NCBI GenBank assembly: GCA_030142905.1
Contig: JASJOG010000073.1
Coordinates: forward strand, 744,001-808,000
Direction of reading: 5' to 3'
Source: Heliopora coerulea
Taxonomy: Eukaryota > Cnidaria > Anthozoa > Scleralcyonacea > Helioporidae
DNA: 64,000 nucleotides
The number at the start of each line of letters is the position of its first letter. Position 1 is the stretch's first letter. A program made the translations under genes and the position numbers. This document shows positions 58,095 through 64,000 of the stretch, in pieces. The notes beneath the pieces were generated by a model that saw only the letters and a list, made by a program, of their open reading frames with translations, did no database searches and was not told the origin of the DNA.

Positions 58095-59984
58095 ATGGCA
58101 AATCCTTCAACATACAAAGTTACATTTCATGATCCAAGCAACTTTCCGGAGGTTAGCCCTGGATATCCTCCAGAGACCCAGCAACTATGCTATCCAGAGA
58201 AACCAGGACCATCCCTTGCTCATCAACAACCTGAAGCAAGCCATGTCAGCAATGACAGCACAACAGGAGTGACGGTTGTGAGTAAAATAGATGGCTAAAT
58301 TGACGAATGAAGGGAGAAAGAAAGTAAAGAAGGATAGTTGATAAGAATGAAAAAGGGAACAAACGAACGAACACAGCAAAGCGGGCAGGTGGGTGGGAAG
58401 GATGAAAGGAAGAAAGGAAGAAGAAAAAGAGCGAAGTGTGGGGAAGAATAGGAAGACGTGCTTAACGAAGGATTGAAAGAAAGAACATAGGAGAGAAGTG
58501 TGAAAGAATGGGAAAAAAGAAGAAAGAAAGGAGAAAGGAAGTAGAAAGAAAAAAGTAATGAAGGACTGGTAGGATGGAAGGAAGGAAATAAAGAAGAAAA
58601 AAGAAAAAAAGAGAGAAAGAACGAAAGAAAGGAAGAAAGACAAAAGAGAGGAAACAAGCAAGCAAGTCAGGAAGCAAGCTATCAAGAATGGATGGTTAAA
58701 TGCATGGTTAGATGGATGGATGGATAGATGATTGGAAGATACAAAGATGCCATTGAAACAAACATGTTTTCTTACTCACTTTGTGTACTCTTGAAACGAA
58801 AATTTAACCCTGACATTTGAAAAGCACATCCTTGAAAATAATGAGCAAAACATGTTTGTAACCTTGCTGTTCATTACTTCGAACGTCGCTACTGTTTACT
58901 TCTTGCCTTGCCTTGTCGACAAGTATGCAACATTGCTGATCAGATATTCACATTCATATTTGTATATAAACATATTGCAAAGTTTACAAACATTTGAACT
59001 TAAATAGAATCATAGACAAACATTCCTCAATCTTTATCTTCAGAAAACAATATCTGAGCCCCAGACTGGGGATCGAACCCGCAACTTTCTGATGACCGGT
59101 GAGACGCTCTAATCATTGAGCTACCGAGACTCAGATGGTGAATTAGGTTATCACAAGTTTGCAGGTTCGATCCCCATCTGGGGTTCAGAAATCGTTTTCT
59201 CAGGTTACAGCTTGACGAATGTTCATCTATCATTCAAGATATCTTGAAGCTTCCACATTTATAAAATATATATCTCGTTTTGACTTTAGTGTTTCAACCT
59301 TAATACCAAAACAATACCTATGCATAAAGCCTTAGCGTGATTGCTTTCATGTCGAAATATAGCAAGGTTAGTGTACTTATAAAATATGGAACGTAGAGGT
59401 CTAACATTTTCAGCAAAGGCCCCTTGCTTCTCTGGCGAGGAGCCCTTCCTCGAAACGTTCGACCAGTCCATAATAAGTTTCTGCAGTATCCTAATCTTGC
59501 TATATATCGATATAGATTTCTACATCACGGTTTAGTGTTTTTATGAAATCTTTCATAACCATGTTTCTGAAAAGGTAAATTGGTGTGAACATACATACTT
59601 GACTACGAGAAAACCGAAAATGCTGGTTGAACTGGACTCAAGTGAAGGTCAACCAAAGTAAAGCTTGGTAAAAGTATCCTTAGCTTAACACTTGGATGGA
59701 AGGAAGGAATAAATTTTGTAGGGAAAGTGGAGGAAAGAATCGAGGAATTGAGAAAGACAAAGGGAAGGAAGAAACTTACAAATGGGGAGTGAATGTATTA
59801 TTTACATCCTTTTGATCGAGGTTTTGCATTGAAATTACTGACTCTAAATACGATCTCATTTCAGCAACCGTGGGGCAGAACAGATGCAGAGAGGCCTTTT
59901 AATGATTATATGGAACTGTCCATTTTTGCTTGCTTTTGTTGCTGTTGGATTCTCGGGATATTTGCCATCATAAAATCTTCGGAG
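58095..59984 (+). CDS. Dispanin (CD225/IFITM-superfamily) protein, paralog 2, exons 1-2
   Basis: Duplicate of the dispanin at 27636. Exon 1 (58095-58277) encodes MANPSTYKVTFHDPSNFPEV ... SNDSTTGVTV before GTGAGT. Exon 2 (59865-59984, after TTTCAG, before GTACTA) encodes QPWGRTDAERPFNDYMELSI then FACFCCCWILGIFAIIKSSE, closer to the usual CD225 pattern (CCCW) than paralog 1. Splice sites and phases are conserved. The expected third exon should lie past the PLE that begins at 62139, outside the window. An upstream in-frame ATG (58035) is closed by TAA at 58068. Whether the gene is still spliced across the PLE is unknown. Confidence 0.75.
58300..58735 (+). repeat. Polypurine tract in dispanin 2 intron 1
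   Basis: Counterpart of 27840-28285, with the same A/G-only composition and a GGAT end with fewer units. Confidence 0.9.
59058..59130 (-). repeat. tRNA-like cloverleaf in unit 2
   Basis: Counterpart of 28612-28683 with one extra base and a T-stem change (GCGGG against CCCCA), so pairing has decayed. Confidence 0.5.
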
Positions 59985-61344
59985 GTACTAATAGTAATAG
60001 AAATAATCCTAATCTTGATTATAATGCAAAACATAATCATTATTGTGATATTACTCCTGATTATAATAACAAAATCGGATCCAGTTGTAGTTATAAAAAA
60101 ATACAACAGTCTTTAATGGCTTACCAACGCCTCTATTCTACCTTGGTAATAATTTTTCATACCAATAATTTTCAAAAATATTTTCGATTGACAGTCTAAC
60201 TGCTTTATGCCTGGCAAAGGTTGTTAGTTCAGATTGCATTTAAAAAAGTTGTTACTTAAGATTGCATTAAGTCGAGACTACAGTCGTTTTAGGAGAACTA
60301 GAGTTTTTTTAAGAGTCTTGAAAGAAGCCACAAGTATCAAGCACAGTGGTCAATAAGCCTAGGTTACTTTCAAGATTATCATGAAAAGATTTCTGCCCAT
60401 GCACCTGTGAGAATAATTTTGAAATAGAAATAAAACACTGCACATCCTTTTACGGATAAGCGTTAAGTTGTCGCGAGAATATCTCGTGCACTTAAAATGG
60501 ATAAAAACTCACTTCCAATCCTTGCCGACTGGATAATCCAATAGATAGAGGTGTGAGTTCAAATCCCGTTCGAGTCATCATTTTTCTGTCGACTTCGGCA
60601 GTGTCAGATTATTATGAAAAAATTTCTGTTTATAGGACGCCGTCGTTCAAGTTCATGTTGAAGAACTTAAGGTCCCTATTATCTTAAGACTCATCCCGCC
60701 TGCAAAGAGTTAAAAGCTGATTTTGGACTCATACTACAAGAAACAGATAAAGAGACTAAACCTTTATCATTTCTTCCAAAAACCTAATTCCTTCTGAGGC
60801 AGGACTTTACTTCCCCAAAAAAACATATTAAGTACATACTGTGCTAAAATATTACCTATTTTTCTAAGCAGGTGCAAGTTTGCATAAAACTCCGATATGT
60901 GTTTGTGTAGGTTATAATACCTAGTCTGATGCTTTCAGAGAATAGAAGTCACGCGACGTCTTAGAGCAAATTACCTATTATGGATTGATTGCTCCGAGTC
61001 ACTTCTAATTTGGTTACTAAATTTAATGTTTTTCAAACCAAATTCACAAGCCGATCTCTAAGGACTTTTCATCAATTATATCGATCTTATTACCATCTAG
61101 AAAACCTACGTCAGATTTCTAACTCGTTACAGGAACAGGACTGGAGGTTTGGGAGACACAAAAGTATGAGAATGAGAACATTAGAGCGTTTTCAATCCTA
61201 TCTCAAATTCTGCCTAATTTCGCCATGTGTTTCTGCTGCTTGCTGGATTACGGAAAGATCTTTTTATAATTACTTTATGAAACAATCTGTAGAAATTGCA
61301 GAATTGGCTCACCTCATTTGTCCGGAATGTGTTCATACTCCTTA

Positions 61345-62127
61345 GGCAACGTTTACACGACAGCCAAAATCTTCCGATTCACTCAAAGCAATGTTTCCGA
61401 ATTCGTTAACCGTTTGCATAGCAAAAAAATGTATCTGGGATAGTCAGTAGCGTATCTAAAGAAAATAGCGCCAATGGAAAGCACTGAAATTGCACCTCCT
61501 TCTAAACATCTGACACCCATCTTTTAGATAACTTTACCATGAAATCAGTTAAAAAATAACAATCTAGCCATCCTAGTGCTTCTCACCCATGATAATTAAA
61601 AACAGATCATACATCTGAAGAAAATTCTTTTTCCGCAATCTGAGGATGGCTTATCTGACTTTAATAGAAACTATTCAGTGGTGCCTCCCTTCAAGTGGTG
61701 CCCAGAGCACGTGCCATACCTTCCATACCTTAGATATGCCACTGGGGATACTTTCATGGTTGTATAAATGTAGTCTAGGAACGGACGTAAATCCTCACAA
61801 ATTTCATTATAAGTAACCTTGGACAACCGAAAAATTTCCTTCCACTCTTTGTTCATTAAAGAATCTGACATGAAAAATTTGTCCCACCAAATGGTACTTA
61901 ATGCTGTTATACACAAAAATGAAAAGTATTTCTCCGGAATATCAGCTTTCCGGATTCGAAGTATCCTGGCTCTTTTCTGGATTCATATTTATTCGGATTT
62001 GCGTCCAATCCAGTTACTTTTTATACCGAATTCGCCACTTCAGTGTAAACGGCTACTTTGAATCCGAAGAAAAAGTCTTCGGACTGCCTATGAATCCGAA
62101 GAAATTTGGTCTTCTGTAAACGGAGCT
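61345..62127. mobile_element. Harbinger-type element in unit 2
   Basis: Counterpart of 30895-31676, flanked by TTA at 61342-61344 and 62128-62130. The minus strand at 61671-61916 keeps NKEWKEIFRLSKVTYNEICE, a Harbinger-like N-terminal fragment. Confidence 0.7.
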
Positions 62128-62407
62128 TTAGGGTCCAAAAAATTCGTCAACAAGGCTGGTCCTGCGTAGGCAGGAGCACAACAACACAATACCAAGGAAG
62201 AGATTCTCGGTTGCCACAATCTGAAACAGACAAAAATATTCTATCCTCAACGTTTCGAGCAAAGGCCCTTCGTCTGGAGGGTTAGTAGAAAGAGAAATAA
62301 AATAAACAAACTTATTGCTTGTATAGCAAGCTATACAAGCAGTCACGTGAAACAAAATTAACCAATGACAGAAACTTAACCATAACAAAATGAAAACTTA
62401 TTTAATA

Positions 62408-63151
62408 TTAAGCCCCCACACAGCAACAAACCCGATAGTAAGGGGGTATGCCTGCATGCAGGCTGAATATAAAACAAGTGAGAGCACAGTAGAAAATTAA
62501 ACACAACAAATGGCATAGAAAAGTAATACAAAATACTGTGAATGTCTGCAGAGGCAGGTATTGATAGATGAGGACCGAAATGAAAGAAAAACGTTCATTA
62601 AGGCCGTGGAGATGGAGAGTACGAAGTTTGTAAATGAGACGCTGTTCTTGTTTCTTCCGGGTATCATTCGCAGCAGTGATGGAGAGGATGGCACAAACTT
62701 TTGTATCAGAAATGGAGTGGTTGGCACTGTTGAAATGCCTGGCGACAGGTTTGTTGCACTCATTGTTTTTTATATCACCCAGATGTTCAGCAAATCTGTC
62801 ACCTAAACGTCTTCCAGTTTCTCCAATGTAGAGCTTACCACATTTACAGCAGGAGATGCAGTAAATGAGGTTGGAGGAAACGCATGTAAAACTGTGTTTG
62901 ATTTCAAACTTACATTTTGGGGCCGAAATAGAGGTAGTGGGATTAAGGTGCTTGCAAGTCTTACACACAGGACGAAGACAACAAGAAGTGCCAGTGGGTG
63001 ACAACTGGTCTTGTCGAAGTGAACTGTGTACTGGGGTTTCTCGAATGTTTTTGCTATGTCGAAAAGATACTAAGGGGTTATCGGAGAAAATGGAAGATGT
63101 TTCAGGGTCATTTTTAAGTACTTCAAAATTCCGGAAAATGATATCTTTCAC
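62408..63151 (-). pseudogene. PLE connector and GIY-YIG endonuclease part
   Basis: Continuation of the RT frame after a one-base frameshift near 63150. It encodes VKDIIFRNFEVLKNDPETSS, a Cys-rich connector (CCLRPVCKTCKHLNP), CKFEIKHSFTCVSSNLIY, CCKCGKLYIGETGRRLGDRF (GIY-YIG), HFNSANHSISD, then LNERFSFI where relatives end. The frame then reads through a hydrophobic stretch to 62408, so the original stop has been lost. The frameshift suggests an inactive copy unless it is a programmed or sequencing feature. Confidence 0.8.
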
Positions 63152-64000
63152 TTTAAAATTAAATAAGTAGTATTTAAAACCAGTGGTACTTTTTTGTTGT
63201 TGGAAATGTTAGGGGGGGATTCTCCTAGGGTGTTTGAACGGGGAATGTTGGAGGCCTTTTGAAAGGCAGGGTCTAAAAGATGAGAAGGATACCTACGCTC
63301 AACAAAAAAGCCTCTCATTTCCATAGCTTTGACAAGGAAGTCATCATCTTCACTGCAAAAGCGGCGTAGACGAAGAAACTGAGAGTAAGGAATGGACGTT
63401 TTGGTGTGTTTTAGATGACAGGAAGAGAAGAGGAGGTAGTTGTGTGAGTCAGTAAGCTTGTAAAAGACAGATGAGCTCAGCCCATTGCCATTTATGGATA
63501 CAAGAATATCCAAGAATGATATACTGGTCTCATTGATCTCCCATGTGAACTGGAGCGCTGGATGGAAATTATTAACAAAGTTAACGAAGCAATCCAGTAC
63601 AGTGCCCGAACATGATGCAGTGCCAAGGTTGTCATCAATGAACCGACTATAGAAATCGGGTAATGGACCAGTGTAACATTCAAAGATTTGTATTTCCACA
63701 TAACCAACAAACAAGTTGGCATAGTTCAGACCCATTTTGGTTTCCATGGCAACACCACTTATTTGCTGGTAATGTTCACCATCAAAAGAAAAATTATTGA
63801 GGGTGAGCACCATTTCAGCCAATCGCACCAATGTGGAGGTAGATGGTTCCTGATTAGTCCTTTGGTTAAAGAAATATCTGAGTACTTCAAGACCATCTTG
63901 GTGAGGAATGACAGTGTACAGCGACTTGACATCCATGGTGAATATGAATCTGTGTTGACCCTGAAAACTAATGTTTTCAAAATTTTGCTGGGCATGTTTG
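63148..64000 (-). pseudogene. PLE reverse transcriptase part, truncated by window end
   Basis: The minus-strand frame enters from beyond the window and contains motif A FTMDVKSLYTVIP, motif B GVAMETKMGLNYANLFVGY (relatives have TKMGPNYA), catalytic SRFIDDNLG, ISFLDILVS and RRYPSHLLDPAFQKASNIPR, ending at TGA 63148-63150. That stop overlaps the start of the GIY-YIG frame by a one-base shift. It is one gene broken once. Confidence 0.85.

Larger units (their letters stand above)
40270..62138 (+). repeat. Segmental duplication, unit 2
   Basis: Collinear with ~12208-32150. Extra sequence relative to unit 1: LINE body (41100-42060), an insert at ~42530-44810 that includes a PLE fragment, and the composite PLE at 53589-57561. 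Lost relative to unit 1: most of the hAT element with part of the left PLE arm, ~440 bp at 47725, and the second MITE site (never occupied). Homology ends at 62137, where another PLE begins. Confidence 0.85.
62139..64000 (-). mobile_element. PLE insertion, continues past window end
   Basis: Begins right after the GGTCCA that matches the dispanin intron in unit 1. Minus strand: RT at the right, GIY-YIG, then a 3' UTR with CGAAGGGCCTTTGCTCGAAA (hammerhead-like, but CAGACGA instead of CUGANGA). Same family as 5756-6870. Confidence 0.85.

Noticed and set aside
1..64000. CRISPR arrays, operons or bacterial-type genes
   Set aside because: No evenly spaced identical repeats with unique spacers and no prokaryotic gene layout; the 60-mer arrays are tandem repeats without spacers.

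Overview
The window looks like animal genomic DNA, most likely from an anthozoan cnidarian such as a stony coral. This is inferred from content: AT-rich, intron-containing sequence with several Penelope-like retroelement (PLE) families, Crypton, hAT, Tigger and Harbinger DNA transposons, tRNA-like repeats, and small dispanin and HIRAN-like proteins. No search was run. The only plausible host genes are two dispanin (CD225/IFITM-superfamily) paralogs. Nearly everything else is mobile or foldback DNA.

Layout. 1-1190: decayed Crypton tyrosine recombinase. 1708-5750: element with ~240 bp inverted ends whose interior holds unusual clusters of short words repeated in both orientations. 5756-6870: 5'-truncated PLE. 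7151-7584: foldback element. From 7650 the window is dominated by a large segmental duplication. Unit 1 runs ~12208-32150 and unit 2 ~40270-62138, in direct orientation; a third partial copy (7650-12180) lies directly upstream of unit 1. Each full unit carries a dispanin gene at its right end. Dispanin 1 has exons 27636-27818, 29420-29539 and 32297-32446. Dispanin 2 has exons 58095-58277 and 59865-59984, with its last exon beyond the window.

Comparing the two units dates the insertions. The hAT element (19972-24004), the inverted PLE pair and a Harbinger-type element predate the duplication. A second TTA-flanked element (31680-32143) is unique to unit 1 and has a clean empty site in unit 2. 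A composite PLE insertion (53589-57561, 12 bp target duplication) is unique to unit 2, and another PLE (62139 to the window end) interrupts intron 2 of dispanin 2.

Between the units lies a TA-flanked Tigger/pogo-like transposon (35445-38626). Its transposase frame (36417-38369) has an N-terminal Cys-rich zinc-finger-like module and only nonsense mutations. Divergently oriented from it is a second gene (35860-36249, minus strand) encoding a HIRAN-like domain. This accessory gene is the strongest candidate for something undescribed. Other points of interest are repeated head-to-head PLE junctions, hammerhead-ribozyme-like cores near PLE 3' ends, and the short-word clusters.
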